Source: Rhodocyclaceae bacterium UBA2250 (lineage in GTDB: Bacteria > Pseudomonadota > Gammaproteobacteria > Burkholderiales > Rhodocyclaceae). Taken from it: DNA of 64,000 nt. Position numbers and translations under genes: made by a program. The stretch covers positions 10,587-74,586 of the forward strand of contig DDXW01000042.1 of NCBI GenBank assembly GCA_002347285.1, written 5' to 3'. Positions 1 through 10,741 of this stretch are shown here, one piece after another. A model generated the notes under the pieces. That model made no database searches. It saw only the letters and a list, made by a program, of their open reading frames with translations, and was not told where the DNA came from. The stretch's first letter is position 1. Each line of letters opens with the position of its first letter.

Positions 1-485
<485 letters not shown>

Positions 486-509
486 GATTTGTCCTCAGCT
501 TTTGAATCG

Positions 510-1394
510 TTAGCCCGCGATCGCGGCGGCACCGCCGACGATCTCGGAAATTTCCTTGGTAATCGATGCCTGGCGGGCCTTGTTGTAGACCAGCTGCAGC
601 TCCTTGATGACGGTACCGGCGTTGTCGGTCGCGGCCTTCATCGCCACCATGCGCGCCGACTGCTCGGAGGCCATGTTCTCGGCTACCGCCTGGTAGATCA
701 GCGCCTCGACATAGCGGATCAGCAGGTCGTCGATGACGACGCGCGCATCCGGCTCGTACAGGTAATCCCAATTGCCTGCCGGCGTGCCGAGCCGCTCGCC
801 GGTGAGGGGCAGCAGTTGCTCGAGCACCGGCTCCTGGCGCATCGTGTTGATGAACTTGGTGTAGGCGATATAGACCACGTCCAGCTCGCCGTTCTGGAAG
901 GCGTCGATCATGACCTTCATCGGCCCGATCAGCTTTTCCAGGTGCGGCGTGTCACCCAGATGAACGACGTGCGAGATCACCTTGGCGCCGAGCCGCTGCA
1001 TGAAGCCGAGGCCCTTGTTGCCGATGCAGGTGGCCCGGATCTCGGTCGCGCCTGCCGCCTCCCACTGCCGCATCGCCGTCAGGGTCTGGCGCAGCACGTT
1101 GGTGTTGAGGCCGCCGCAGAGGCCCTTGTCGGTCGTCACCACCACCACGCCGACGCGCTTCGGCGTCTCGCCTTCCTTGGTCTTGGCCAGGAATGGATGC
1201 CGGTACTCGGTGACGTTGGCCGCCGCGAGATTGGCCGCCAGATGGCGGATCTTCTCGCTGTAGGGGCGGGCGGCGCGCATCCGGTCCTGCGCCTTGCGCA
1301 TCTTGGACGCGGCCACCATCTCCATGGCCTTGGTGATCTTGCGGGTGTTCTGGACCGACTTGATCTTGGTGCGAATTTCCTTGCCGCCTGGCAT
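510..1394 (-). CDS. atpG: ATP synthase F1 gamma subunit
   Basis: Central rotating shaft of F1, coupling proton flow through Fo to the catalytic beta subunits. The 294-residue protein has the diagnostic N-terminal helix GGKEIRTKIKSVQNTRKITK and the C-terminal helix ending EISEIVGGAAAIAG, so it is full length (the family is about 290 residues). It lies 28 bp after atpA and 24 bp before atpD in the leftward operon. A long plus-strand frame over this gene is only a GC-rich shadow. Confidence 0.98.
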   Translation of the reverse strand: MPGGKEIRTKIKSVQNTRKITKAMEMVAASKMRKAQDRMRAARPYSEKIRHLAANLAAANVTEYRHPFLAKTKEGETPKRVGVVVVTTDKGLCGGLNTNVLRQTLTAMRQWEAAGATEIRATCIGNKGLGFMQRLGAKVISHVVHLGDTPHLEKLIGPMKVMIDAFQNGELDVVYIAYTKFINTMRQEPVLEQLLPLTGERLGTPAGNWDYLYEPDARVVIDDLLIRYVEALIYQAVAENMASEQSARMVAMKAATDNAGTVIKELQLVYNKARQASITKEISEIVGGAAAIAG

Positions 1395-1422
1395 GGCGCT
1401 CTCCTAGACGATCAGCCGCCGA

Positions 1423-2961
<1,539 letters not shown>

Positions 2962-2971
2962 GGAATAACTC

Positions 2972-3505
2972 CTAGTTCTTGAGCGAGATCGCCATGGCGT
3001 TCAATTTGCCACGGACGGAAGCGTCGATAACCTGGTCGCCCAGGGCAATGCGGACTCCGCCGATCAGTTCCGGCTCGACCTTGACGGAGGCCTTCACCTT
3101 GCCGCCGACCTTGCGCTCGAGATCGGCCAGCAGGTTGGCGAGCTGACCGTCGTTCAGCGGAAAAGCAGAGCTGACGACCGCTTCGCGCGTGCCCTCCCGG
3201 GCGTTCTTGAGCTCGTCGAAAAGGACGCTGATTTCCGGCAGCACCGCCAGGCGGCGGTTGTCCACCAGCACGCCGGCGAAGTTGCGCTGCTCGGGCGACA
3301 GCTCGCCCACCACGCCGAGAAACAGCTCGGCGAGCGCACCCGACGACACACGCGGATCGGCGATGCACTCGATCATCTGCGGGTCGGCCGCGGCCGCGGC
3401 CATGCGCGCCAGCGCGGCCTGCCAGCCGGGCAGCGCGTTGCCCGCTTCGGCCAGCGCGAAGGCGGCCTCGGCATACGGACGCGCAACGGTGACGTTCTCG
3501 GCCAT
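2972..3505 (-). CDS. atpH: ATP synthase F1 delta subunit (OSCP)
   Basis: Peripheral-stalk subunit that holds F1 to the b subunits. The 177-residue protein starts MAENVTVARPYAEAAF, the typical delta N-terminus, and ends with the conserved pattern GGVRIALGDQVIDASVRGKL. The frame stays open further upstream into atpF, but the ATG at 3503-3505 gives the family start and leaves 5 bp after the atpF stop. It precedes atpA by 10 bp. Confidence 0.96.
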   Translation of the reverse strand: MAENVTVARPYAEAAFALAEAGNALPGWQAALARMAAAAADPQMIECIADPRVSSGALAELFLGVVGELSPEQRNFAGVLVDNRRLAVLPEISVLFDELKNAREGTREAVVSSAFPLNDGQLANLLADLERKVGGKVKASVKVEPELIGGVRIALGDQVIDASVRGKLNAMAISLKN

Positions 3506-3510
3506 GATGA

Positions 3511-3981
3511 TCAGAGTTCCGCTTTGAGCTGGTTGAGCAGGTCGGCGTGCTTGGCGGCGTCGATCTCCTTGCGGAGAATCTGCTCGGCGCCGGCGACAGC
3601 GAGCAGAGCCACCTGGTCGCGCAGGACTTCCTTGGCGCGCTGGGCGGCAACTTCCGCCTCGCCTTCTGCGGCAGTGCGCGCCGCGGCTACGATTCGCGCC
3701 GCCTCGGCACGCGCCTCCTCGAGGATCTGCGCACCCTGGCGCTCGGCGCCGGCACGCAGCTCGTTGGCGCTCTCGCGCGCCTTGCGCAGCTCGTCGGTGG
3801 CACGGCGCTCGGCCAGCACCAGATCGGATTTCGCCTTGTCCGCGGCCGCCAGTCCATCGGCGATCTTGGACGCACGTTCGTCGAGCGCCTTCATGATGGG
3901 CGGCCACACGAATTTCATCGTGAACCACGCCAGGATGAAGAACACAACGAGCTGGGCGAATAGCGTTGCGTTCAGATTCAC
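3511..3981 (-). CDS. atpF: ATP synthase Fo b subunit
   Basis: Peripheral-stalk subunit linking the membrane sector to F1. The 156-residue protein has one N-terminal membrane helix (about residues 5-25, LFAQLVVFFILAWFTMKFVW) followed by a long charged Ala/Glu/Arg-rich coiled coil, as expected. The start codon is GTG at 3979-3981, preceded by an AGGAGCGA ribosome binding site. It lies 45 bp after atpE and 5 bp before atpH. Confidence 0.97.
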   Translation of the reverse strand: MNLNATLFAQLVVFFILAWFTMKFVWPPIMKALDERASKIADGLAAADKAKSDLVLAERRATDELRKARESANELRAGAERQGAQILEEARAEAARIVAAARTAAEGEAEVAAQRAKEVLRDQVALLAVAGAEQILRKEIDAAKHADLLNQLKAEL

Positions 3982-4026
3982 GGTTCTCGCTCCTTCAAGC
4001 GTCGGTTGAACGTAGAGGGGCGCCGC

Positions 4027-4272
4027 TTACTTGATGAACGGGTTGGCGGTGGTGTACCAGAGGGCGATACCGGTGCCGATGATGAACGCGGCGTCGATCA
4101 GGCCGACCAGCAGGAACATCTTGGTTTGCAGGGTGTTCATCAACTCGGGCTGACGGGCGGATGCCTCGAGGAAGCGGCTGCCCATGATGCCGATGCCGAT
4201 ACAAGCGCCCGCAGCGCCCAGACCGATGATCAGGCCGGCGGCCAGCGCGACGAAACCAACGATGCTTTCCAT
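4027..4272 (-). CDS. atpE: ATP synthase Fo c subunit
   Basis: Proteolipid forming the proton-driven c-ring. The 81-residue protein has two hydrophobic helices joined by the polar loop (EASARQPEL), with the second helix containing the proton-carrying acid in GLIDAAFIIGTG. The carboxylate is Asp, and no sodium-binding signature is obvious, so a proton ring is inferred. It lies between atpB and atpF with 69-bp and 45-bp gaps. Confidence 0.97.
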   Translation of the reverse strand: MESIVGFVALAAGLIIGLGAAGACIGIGIMGSRFLEASARQPELMNTLQTKMFLLVGLIDAAFIIGTGIALWYTTANPFIK

Positions 4273-4341
4273 GACGACTCCTTGTGTTGAAAAAATGAAG
4301 TTGAAAAAGTGGGGTTAAGAAATTATTGCCAGATGTCCTGC

Positions 4342-5175
4342 TTAGTGACTGTCATGCGCCTGGCCCACATAGACGAGGGTCAGCATCATGAAGATGAAGG
4401 CCTGCAGCGTGATGATCAGGATGTGAAAGATCGCCCAGATCGCGCCGGCGATGACGCCGCCGATCCACAGCAGGCCGCTACCGAAGGTGCCGGCCCAGGC
4501 CGCACCCATCAGGGCGATCAGCATGAAGATCAGTTCGCCGGCGTACATGTTGCCGAACAGACGCATGCCGTGCGAGACGGTCTTGGCGACGAACTCGATC
4601 AACTGCATGGCGAAGTTGATCGGCCACAACAGCGGGTGCGCACCGAATGGGGCAGTGAACAGCTCGTGCATCCAGTGGCCGAAGCCCTTGATCTTGACGC
4701 TGTAGTAGAGGCAGAGCAGCAGCACGGCGGAGGACATGCCGAGCGTGGCATTCAGGTCGGCGGTCGGCACGACACGCAGGTAATGGAGGCCGACGGCCTG
4801 CCCCATCAGCGGCAGCAAATCGACCGGGATCAGGTCCATCGCGTTCATCAGGAAAATCCAGACGAACACGGTCAGGGCGAGCGGGGCGACAAACTGCCGC
4901 GATTCGGGGGAATGCACGATGCCCTTGGCCTGGTCGGCGACCATTTCGATGACGATTTCGACGGCGGCCTGGAAACGGCCGGGCACGCCGGAAGTCGCGC
5001 GGGAGGCGAGGCGCGCCATGACGAACACGGCGAGCAGGCCGAGGCCGACGGAGAAAAACAGGGTGTCGAGGTGGAAGACCGACCAATCGACCAGACCTTC
5101 CTGCTTCTTGTTGGTGAGGAAGGTCAGGTGGTGAACGATGTATTCGGAAGCGGTGGGAGCGTGCTCGGTAGCCAT
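4342..5175 (-). CDS. atpB: ATP synthase Fo a subunit
   Basis: Membrane stator subunit that forms the proton half-channels against the c-ring. The 277-residue protein has several hydrophobic segments and the conserved helix with the essential Arg, seen here as VSHGMRLFGNMYAGELI, followed by the polar residues expected in the last helices. It starts 3 bp after atpI and precedes atpE by 69 bp. Confidence 0.97.
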   Translation of the reverse strand: MATEHAPTASEYIVHHLTFLTNKKQEGLVDWSVFHLDTLFFSVGLGLLAVFVMARLASRATSGVPGRFQAAVEIVIEMVADQAKGIVHSPESRQFVAPLALTVFVWIFLMNAMDLIPVDLLPLMGQAVGLHYLRVVPTADLNATLGMSSAVLLLCLYYSVKIKGFGHWMHELFTAPFGAHPLLWPINFAMQLIEFVAKTVSHGMRLFGNMYAGELIFMLIALMGAAWAGTFGSGLLWIGGVIAGAIWAIFHILIITLQAFIFMMLTLVYVGQAHDSH

Positions 5176-5178
5176 GTT

Positions 5179-5529
5179 CTAGGTCTTAAGCAGTAAAGCG
5201 AAAAGATTCACAAACAGCACGACGGACAAACCGGCGATCAGCGCCGGCCAATTCACTTCGATCATGCGCGGCAGGATCACCAGCAGCGCAATCACGGCGG
5301 ACAGCTTGACGGCCTCGCCGACCAGGAACCCCACCGCACTCGGTTGCCGCGTCGCCGACGTTGCCAAGGCGAGGCGCAGACGCAGACGCAACACGAACAG
5401 CAGGTTGGGCAGAAAGTAGGCCGCACCCCCGGCCAGCGCCGACTGCGCGCCCGCCGACCCCGCCAGCAAACCGGCAATCGCCGCCACCACCAGAATCGCC
5501 GCCGCCTGGAACAGGAGCGCTTTCAGCAT
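5179..5529 (-). CDS. atpI: ATP synthase subunit I
   Basis: Small membrane protein that opens many atp operons; family work links it to c-ring assembly or Mg uptake. From the ATG at 5527-5529 (MLKALLFQAAAILV) the protein is 116 residues with four predicted membrane segments. The frame is open upstream, but this start gives the family length and lies about 90 bp downstream of a strong promoter. The similarity is of the weak, composition-driven kind usual for this family; the position directly before atpB supports the call. Confidence 0.85.
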   Translation of the reverse strand: MLKALLFQAAAILVVAAIAGLLAGSAGAQSALAGGAAYFLPNLLFVLRLRLRLALATSATRQPSAVGFLVGEAVKLSAVIALLVILPRMIEVNWPALIAGLSVVLFVNLFALLLKT

Positions 5530-5618
5530 CCCGCCAGCCCCGTTTCCGCACCGCTTCCCATCGCATCGCCCCGCGGCCGGACCGCCAGGCGACAAGCGTT
5601 ACCGCACAAAACTTTGCG

Positions 5619-5647
5619 ACTATAAATTGAACGGTGGGATAAGTCAA
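5619..5647 (-). promoter_or_regulatory. Sigma-70 promoter of the atp operon
   Basis: On the minus strand TTGACT (5642-5647) and TATAGT (5619-5624) are separated by exactly 17 bp. The predicted start of transcription is about 80 bp before atpI. The gap between parB and atpI (5530-5702) is otherwise AT-rich around 5640-5690 and holds no other gene. Confidence 0.75.
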
Positions 5648-5702
5648 TAAATTTATTGCTTCGCAACAATTTTATGGGCTCTCGCCGACCACGGGTTTGC
5701 GC

Positions 5703-5725
5703 GCCGCCCCGCCAGCGCCGAGTCT
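5703..5725 (+). repeat. 23-bp interspersed repeat, copy 1
   Basis: Member of the window-wide family with core CCYCGCCAGCGCCGAGTTT, normally preceded by GCCG. This copy differs from the consensus at one base (C at the second-last position). It abuts the parB stop codon (5726-5728); read on the parB strand it begins immediately after TGA. Confidence 0.85.
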
Positions 5726-6562
5726 TCATCCGCGCAGGCGCTTGAGAATGCCGTCGAGCTGGTCGAGACTGGCGAAGCGGATGGTCAGGGCGCCCGCCCC
5801 CTTGCGGTTCGCGCTGACGTTTACGGTGGCGCCGATGGCATCGGACAACTCTTCCTCCAGCCGCTCGAGATCACGGCTCTTCGCTGGCACCGCATGGTGC
5901 GCCGGCGGGTTGAGTTCGCGCGCCACCTTGCGTTCGGTTTCGCGCACCGACCAGCCCTTGTCGGCCACCTCGGCCGCCAGCCTGCCCTGCTCGCTTTTCG
6001 GCGCGGCGAGGATCGCGCGCGCATGGCCCATCTCGATGTCGCCGGCCATCAGCAGATCCTGCGCCGGCTTGGCGAGCTGCAGCAGGCGCAGCAGGTTGGT
6101 CGCGGCCGAGCGCGAGCGGCCGACGGCATCCGCCGCCTGCTGGTGCGTCATGCCGAATTCATCGATGAGGCGTTGCAGGCCGGCCGCCTCCTCGAGCGGA
6201 TTGAGATCCTCGCGCTGGATGTTCTCGATCAGCGACATCGCCAGCGCCGCATCGTCGGGAATCTCGCGGATCAGCACCGGCACCTCGCTCAGGCCGGCAA
6301 TCTGCGAGGCACGCCAGCGTCGCTCGCCGGCGATGATCTCGTAGCGGCCGCCCGCGACGGGACGCACCGAGATCGGCTGGATCAGCCCTTGCGCCTTGAT
6401 CGAGGCAGCCAGATCCTCGAGCGAGCCCGGATCCATGCGCGTGCGCGGCTGGTACTTGCCGGGCTGCAGGTCGCCGATCGGCAGGGTGCCCTGACGCTGC
6501 CGGTCCGCGGTCTCCTCGTTGCCGGCCAGCAATACGTCGAGCCCGCGGCCCAGGCCTTTCAT
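5726..6562 (-). CDS. parB: Chromosome partitioning protein ParB
   Basis: CTP-dependent DNA clamp that loads at parS and spreads to segregate the origin region. The 278-residue protein starts MKGLGRGLDVLL and has the CTP-binding motifs GERRWRAS (residues 79-86) and ENIQREDLN (113-121), then a helix-turn-helix (about 138-162). The start at 6562 restores the family N-terminus. It follows parA by 11 bp. Candidate target sites lie 3.4 kb away at 9946-9992. Confidence 0.97.
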   Translation of the reverse strand: MKGLGRGLDVLLAGNEETADRQRQGTLPIGDLQPGKYQPRTRMDPGSLEDLAASIKAQGLIQPISVRPVAGGRYEIIAGERRWRASQIAGLSEVPVLIREIPDDAALAMSLIENIQREDLNPLEEAAGLQRLIDEFGMTHQQAADAVGRSRSAATNLLRLLQLAKPAQDLLMAGDIEMGHARAILAAPKSEQGRLAAEVADKGWSVRETERKVARELNPPAHHAVPAKSRDLERLEEELSDAIGATVNVSANRKGAGALTIRFASLDQLDGILKRLRG

Positions 6563-6573
6563 CTTTGGCGGAT

Positions 6574-7353
6574 TCACTGCTCCATCTCCCATGTCTTGAC
6601 GCGTTCGATCATCTCCTCCGCGAAGGCCAGATAGGCCTGCGCCCCCTTGGCGTTCCGGTCGAACAAAACCCCCGGCACGCCGTAGCTCGGCGCCTCGGCG
6701 AGCCGCACGTTGCGCGGCACCAGGGTCTTGAACACCTTGTCGCCGAAGTGCTCCTCCAGCTGGCGGGACACCTGGTTCGACAGGGTCGAGCGCGGATCGA
6801 ACATCACGCGCAGCAGACCGATGATGCGCAGGTCGCGATTGAGGTTCTTGTGCACCTGCTTGATGGTGTTGACCAGGTCGGACAGCCCTTCCAGCGCATA
6901 GTATTCGCATTGCATCGGAATGATCACGCCATGCGCCGCACACAGGCCGTTGAGGGTCAGGATCGACAGCGAGGGCGGGCAATCGATCAGCACGAAGTCG
7001 TATTCGTCGGCATGCCGGGCGAGCGCTTGCTTGAGGCGCTGCTCGCGCCGCTCGAGGTCGACCATCTCCACCTCAGCCGCGGCCAGGTCGCGATTGGCAG
7101 GCAGCACGGCGTACTGGCCGCTCGGGGACATCGCCCGCACCTCGGGCATGGTCGCCAGCCCGACCAGCATCTGATAGATCGAAGCGGACAGCGTGCGCTT
7201 ATCGACGCCGCTGCCCATGGTCGCATTGCCCTGGGGATCGAGATCGACCAACAGCGTGCGCTGCCCGGCCTGCGCCAGCGCGGCGGCTAGGTTGACCGCC
7301 GTCGTGGTCTTGCCCACTCCGCCCTTCTGGTTGGCTATGGCAAATATGTGCAT
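6574..7353 (-). CDS. parA: Chromosome partitioning ATPase ParA
   Basis: Nucleoid-binding ATPase that moves ParB-parS complexes. The 259-residue protein has the deviant Walker A motif KGGVGKTT (residues 10-17) and the Walker B region FVLIDCPPSLSILTLN. A GTG two codons earlier (7359) is possible, but the ATG at 7351-7353 has GGAGAG nine bases upstream, so it is preferred. The gene sits between rsmG and parB, all leftward. Confidence 0.97.
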   Translation of the reverse strand: MHIFAIANQKGGVGKTTTAVNLAAALAQAGQRTLLVDLDPQGNATMGSGVDKRTLSASIYQMLVGLATMPEVRAMSPSGQYAVLPANRDLAAAEVEMVDLERREQRLKQALARHADEYDFVLIDCPPSLSILTLNGLCAAHGVIIPMQCEYYALEGLSDLVNTIKQVHKNLNRDLRIIGLLRVMFDPRSTLSNQVSRQLEEHFGDKVFKTLVPRNVRLAEAPSYGVPGVLFDRNAKGAQAYLAFAEEMIERVKTWEMEQ

Positions 7354-7358
7354 GCTCA

Positions 7359-7985
7359 CTATCTCTCCAATTCAAGCAAACAACGTGCGGCCTGCAGCCC
7401 GGGAACGTCCAGATCATGGCACGCTACCATCTTCCAGCCCGCCGGCAAGGCCGCGACCTCGTCGGCAGGATACGCCCCCTTCATCGCCCACAGGCGCCGC
7501 GACAGGTGGCCGGCCAGACACACGAAATCGGACAGGCTGGCGAACGCCCGGGCCAGGACGCCATCGAAATCTCCGACCATGTCTTCGACACGCCCAGAGT
7601 AAATGCTCACATTTGTCAAGTTCAGTTCGATCCTGGCCTGCTGCTGGAACGCCGCTTTCTTTTCGACGCTTTCGACCGAGGTGATCGACCAGTCGGGCCG
7701 CGCGATCGCCAGCACCAGCCCGGGCAGGCCGGCGCCGCTGCCGATGTCGGCGAGGCGATAGGGCCGCCCCGCCAGCGCCGAATCTTGCGCGGCTCGCGCC
7801 AGCACCGGCAGCACGGCGAGCGAGTCGAGCAGATGATGAGTCACCATCTCGCCGGGGTCGCGGATCGCCGTCAGATTGTAGACCTTGTTCCATTTGGCGA
7901 GCAGCGCCAGGTAGGCGAGCAGTTTCCCTTCCGCTCCGGCCGGCAGTTCGAGGCCGAGGACGGCGATGCCTTCCGCCAGCGTCAT
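7359..7985 (-). CDS. rsmG: 16S rRNA (guanine-N7)-methyltransferase RsmG
   Basis: Methylates G527 of 16S rRNA using S-adenosylmethionine. The 208-residue protein has the SAM-binding motif DIGSGAGLPGLVLA and the family N-terminus with LLAKWNKVYNLTAI. Its start overlaps the mnmG stop by 4 bp. The odd point is an in-frame copy of the interspersed 23-bp repeat at 7763-7785, which encodes DSALAGRP just before the SAM motif. Confidence 0.96.
   Translation of the reverse strand: MTLAEGIAVLGLELPAGAEGKLLAYLALLAKWNKVYNLTAIRDPGEMVTHHLLDSLAVLPVLARAAQDSALAGRPYRLADIGSGAGLPGLVLAIARPDWSITSVESVEKKAAFQQQARIELNLTNVSIYSGRVEDMVGDFDGVLARAFASLSDFVCLAGHLSRRLWAMKGAYPADEVAALPAGWKMVACHDLDVPGLQAARCLLELER
7763..7785 (+). 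repeat. 23-bp interspersed repeat, copy 2 (inside rsmG)
   Basis: Two mismatches to the consensus (AATCT in place of AGTTT at the 3' end). It is read on the rsmG strand as DSALAGRP and leaves the frame open. The copy at 30937 is read in the same orientation and frame in another gene. Confidence 0.75.
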
Positions 7986-9862
7986 CCCCTCCCCCGCAGC
8001 TTTTTCAGATGGACGAGCAGGATCGAGATCGCCGCTGGCGTCACGCCCTGGATGCGGCTGGCCTGCCCGACGGTCTGCGGCCGATGCTGGGCGAGCCGTT
8101 GCCGGACCTCGAACGACAGGCCGTTGAGCTGCGCGTAATCGAGATCGGGCGGAATGAGCAGGTTCTCCTGCGCCGCCATCCTCGCCACGTCCTCCTTCTG
8201 CCGCTCGATATAGCCGTGGTATTTGGCCTGGATGTCGACCTGCTCGATCACGTCAGCTGCCGTGAGGACGGCGCCGGCACCGGGCAGGGTCATGAGGCTC
8301 TGGTAACTCACTTCCGGACGGCGCAGCAGATCGAACAGCGAGTACTCGCGCTCGATCGGCTTGCCGAGCACGCGCTCGATCTCGTGCATCGCCACGACAT
8401 TGGGATTGACCCAGGTCCGCTTGAGCCGCTCGACTTCCGCCGCGACCGCATCCCTTTTCCGGTTGAACGCATCCCAGCGGACATCGTCGACCAGGCCGAG
8501 CCGGCGCCCGATCTCGGTCAGGCGCAAATCGGCGTTGTCCTCGCGCAGTGAGAGCCGGTACTCGGCGCGACTGGTGAACATGCGGTAGGGTTCCGAAACC
8601 CCGCGCGTGATCAGGTCATCGACCAGCACGCCGAGGTAGGCCTCGTCGCGGCGCGGCCACCATTCCTCCCGCCCATGGGCATGCAAGGCGGCGTTCAGGC
8701 CCGCCAGCAGGCCCTGGGCGGCCGCCTCCTCGTAGCCGGTGGTGCCGTTGATCTGGCCGGCGAAGAACAGTCCACCGATCGCCTGCGTTTCGAGCGTCGC
8801 CCTGAGCGCGCGCGGGTCGAAATAGTCGTACTCGATCGCGTAGCCCGGGCGGGTGATGTGGCAGTTCTCCAGCCCCCGGATCGAATGCACCAGTTCGAGC
8901 TGGACGTCGAACGGCAGGCTGGTCGAAATCCCCTGCGGGTAGTACTCGTGGGTGTCGAGGCCTTCGGGTTCGAGAAAGACCTGATGGGAATCCTTGCCGG
9001 CGAAGCGATGGATCTTGTCCTCGATCGAGGGGCAATAGCGCGGGCCGATGCCTTCGATCACGCCGGTGAACATCGGCGAGCGGTCGAGCCCGCCGCGGAT
9101 GATGTCGTGCGTACGTGGATTCGTGTGGGTGATCCAGCACGGTACCTGGCGCGGATGCTGCGCCGGCTTGCCGAGAAAGGAAAACACCGGCACCGGCGCG
9201 TCGCCCGGTTGTTCCTGCATCACCGAGAAATCGATGGTCTTGCCGTCGAGCCGCGGCGGCGTCCCGGTCTTGAGCCGGCCGACCGGCAGGTTCAGTTCGC
9301 GCAGGCGCGCCCCTAGGGACAGCGAAGGCGGGTCGCCGAAGCGGCCGGCCCGATAGTTTTCCAGACCGACATGGACGAGGCCGTTGAGGAAGGTGCCGGC
9401 CGTCAGCACGACCGCCGTCGCCGCAAAGCGCACGCCCAGTTGCGTGACCACCCCGGTGACCCGGTCGCCCTCGACGGTGATGTCGTCCGCCGCCTGCTGA
9501 AAGATGGTCAGGTTCGGCTGGTTCTCGAGCCGCCCGCGGATCGCCTGGCGATAGAGCGAACGGTCGGCCTGTGCGCGCGTCGCGCGCACCGCCGGGCCCT
9601 TCGACGCGTTGAGGATGCGGAACTGGATGCCGGCCTCGTCGGTCGCCGCCGCCATCGCCCCGCCGAGCGCATCGACCTCCTTGACCAGATGACCCTTGCC
9701 GATGCCGCCGATCGACGGATTGCAGGACATCGCGCCGAGCGTCTCGATGTTGTGCGTCAGCAGCAGCGTCTTCACCCCCAGCCGTGCGGCGGCAAGCGCC
9801 GCCTCGGTGCCGGCATGGCCGCCGCCGATCACGATGACGTCAAAACGCTCGGGATAGATCAT
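7982..9862 (-). CDS. mnmG: tRNA uridine-5-carboxymethylaminomethyl synthesis enzyme MnmG
   Basis: FAD-dependent partner of MnmE; together they install the 5-carboxymethylaminomethyl group on U34 of several tRNAs. The 626-residue length is typical. The N-terminal FAD motif is VIGGGHAGTEAALAAARLG, and the family signatures TGTFLNG and PRYCPSIEDK are present. It overlaps rsmG by 4 bp. MnmE is encoded at 15684-17042 near the same origin. A diverged interspersed repeat lies 4 bp upstream of the start. Confidence 0.98.
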   Translation of the reverse strand: MIYPERFDVIVIGGGHAGTEAALAAARLGVKTLLLTHNIETLGAMSCNPSIGGIGKGHLVKEVDALGGAMAAATDEAGIQFRILNASKGPAVRATRAQADRSLYRQAIRGRLENQPNLTIFQQAADDITVEGDRVTGVVTQLGVRFAATAVVLTAGTFLNGLVHVGLENYRAGRFGDPPSLSLGARLRELNLPVGRLKTGTPPRLDGKTIDFSVMQEQPGDAPVPVFSFLGKPAQHPRQVPCWITHTNPRTHDIIRGGLDRSPMFTGVIEGIGPRYCPSIEDKIHRFAGKDSHQVFLEPEGLDTHEYYPQGISTSLPFDVQLELVHSIRGLENCHITRPGYAIEYDYFDPRALRATLETQAIGGLFFAGQINGTTGYEEAAAQGLLAGLNAALHAHGREEWWPRRDEAYLGVLVDDLITRGVSEPYRMFTSRAEYRLSLREDNADLRLTEIGRRLGLVDDVRWDAFNRKRDAVAAEVERLKRTWVNPNVVAMHEIERVLGKPIEREYSLFDLLRRPEVSYQSLMTLPGAGAVLTAADVIEQVDIQAKYHGYIERQKEDVARMAAQENLLIPPDLDYAQLNGLSFEVRQRLAQHRPQTVGQASRIQGVTPAAISILLVHLKKLRGRG

Positions 9863-9866
9863 TTAA

Positions 9867-9889
9867 AAACTCGGTGCTGACAGGGCGGC
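9867..9889 (-). repeat. 23-bp interspersed repeat, copy 3 (diverged)
   Basis: Three mismatches to the consensus. It lies directly in front of the mnmG start codon (9862), so it would fall in the 5' untranslated region or over the ribosome binding site. Confidence 0.6.
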
Positions 9890-9945
9890 CGGGAAAGGGG
9901 CGCAATCATACGCCGCCATTCCCTTTCAGCCAAAAAAACGCTTCG

Positions 9946-9992
9946 GATGTTTCACGTGGAACCGGCCCCGCTCTGGTTCCACGTGAAACATC
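9946..9992. promoter_or_regulatory. parS: Mirror-image pair of parS-like ParB sites
   Basis: TGTTTCACGTGGAACC at 9948-9963 and its exact reverse complement GGTTCCACGTGAAACA at 9975-9990. Each matches the bacterial parS consensus TGTTNCACGTGNAACA at all but one outer base. The two arms extend to an 18-bp perfect inverted repeat (9946-9963 and 9975-9992) around an 11-base loop. The second arm overlaps the livF stop codon, so it could also act as an RNA hairpin after livF. Its position 10 kb from dnaA and 2.6 kb from parA fits parS. Confidence 0.85.
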
Positions 9993-10740
9993 AATGTTGG
10001 CCGCCGCCGAGGCCGAGATAGCTCTCAATCACCTTGGGATCGTCCTCGAGCTGAGCGGAAGCCCCTTCGAGCGCGACCTCGCCGGTCTCCAACACGTAGC
10101 CGTAATCGGAGATCTGCAGGGCGGCGCGCGCGTTCTGCTCGATCAGCAGGATCGCCACGCCGGTCTGGCGGAGGTCGCCGATGACGCGGAAGATCTCGCG
10201 CACGATCAGCGGGGCCAGGCCGAGGCTCGGTTCGTCGAGCATGAGAATCTTCGGCTGTGCCATCAGGGCGCGTCCGACCGCCAGCATCTGGCGCTCGCCG
10301 CCGGACAGGGTACCGGCCATCTGCCGCTCGCGCTCCTTGAGGCGCGGAAAGATCTCATAGACCTGCGCCAGCGTCTGGCGCTCGTCGCGAAAGCCGAGCC
10401 GGCGGCGCATGAAGGCGCCGAGCAGGAGGTTGTCCTCGACGCTCATCTCACCGAACAGCTCGCGCTTCTCGGGCACCAGCGTCATGCCACGCGCCACCAT
10501 CCGCTCGATGTCGATATGACGGCAGGTCTCGCCCTGATAGCGAATCTCGCCGCGGCTGAGCGGCAGCACGCCCATGATCGCCGAGAGCAGGGTCGTCTTG
10601 CCGGCGCCGTTCGGACCGATCACGGTGACGATCTCGCCCGGCCGCACCTTGAGGGAAACGTGGTGCAGCGCCTCGACCTTGCCGTAGGAAACGCAGAGGT
10701 CGCTCACCTCGAGGATGGGTTCGCGGTTCGATGCGCTCAT
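9991..10740 (-). CDS. livF: Branched-chain amino acid ABC transporter ATPase LivF-type
   Basis: One of the two ATPases of a LivFGHMK-type importer for branched-chain or related amino acids. From the ATG at 10738-10740 the protein is 249 residues, with Walker A GPNGAGKTTLL, signature LSGGERQML and Walker B ILMLDEPSLGLAPLI. This start leaves 1 bp after the livG part and has a GGAG site nine bases upstream. An in-frame GTG at 10755 is less likely. The C-terminal codons enter the parS-like inverted repeat. Confidence 0.93.
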   Translation of the reverse strand: MSASNREPILEVSDLCVSYGKVEALHHVSLKVRPGEIVTVIGPNGAGKTTLLSAIMGVLPLSRGEIRYQGETCRHIDIERMVARGMTLVPEKRELFGEMSVEDNLLLGAFMRRRLGFRDERQTLAQVYEIFPRLKERERQMAGTLSGGERQMLAVGRALMAQPKILMLDEPSLGLAPLIVREIFRVIGDLRQTGVAILLIEQNARAALQISDYGYVLETGEVALEGASAQLEDDPKVIESYLGLGGGQH

Positions 10741-10741
10741 C

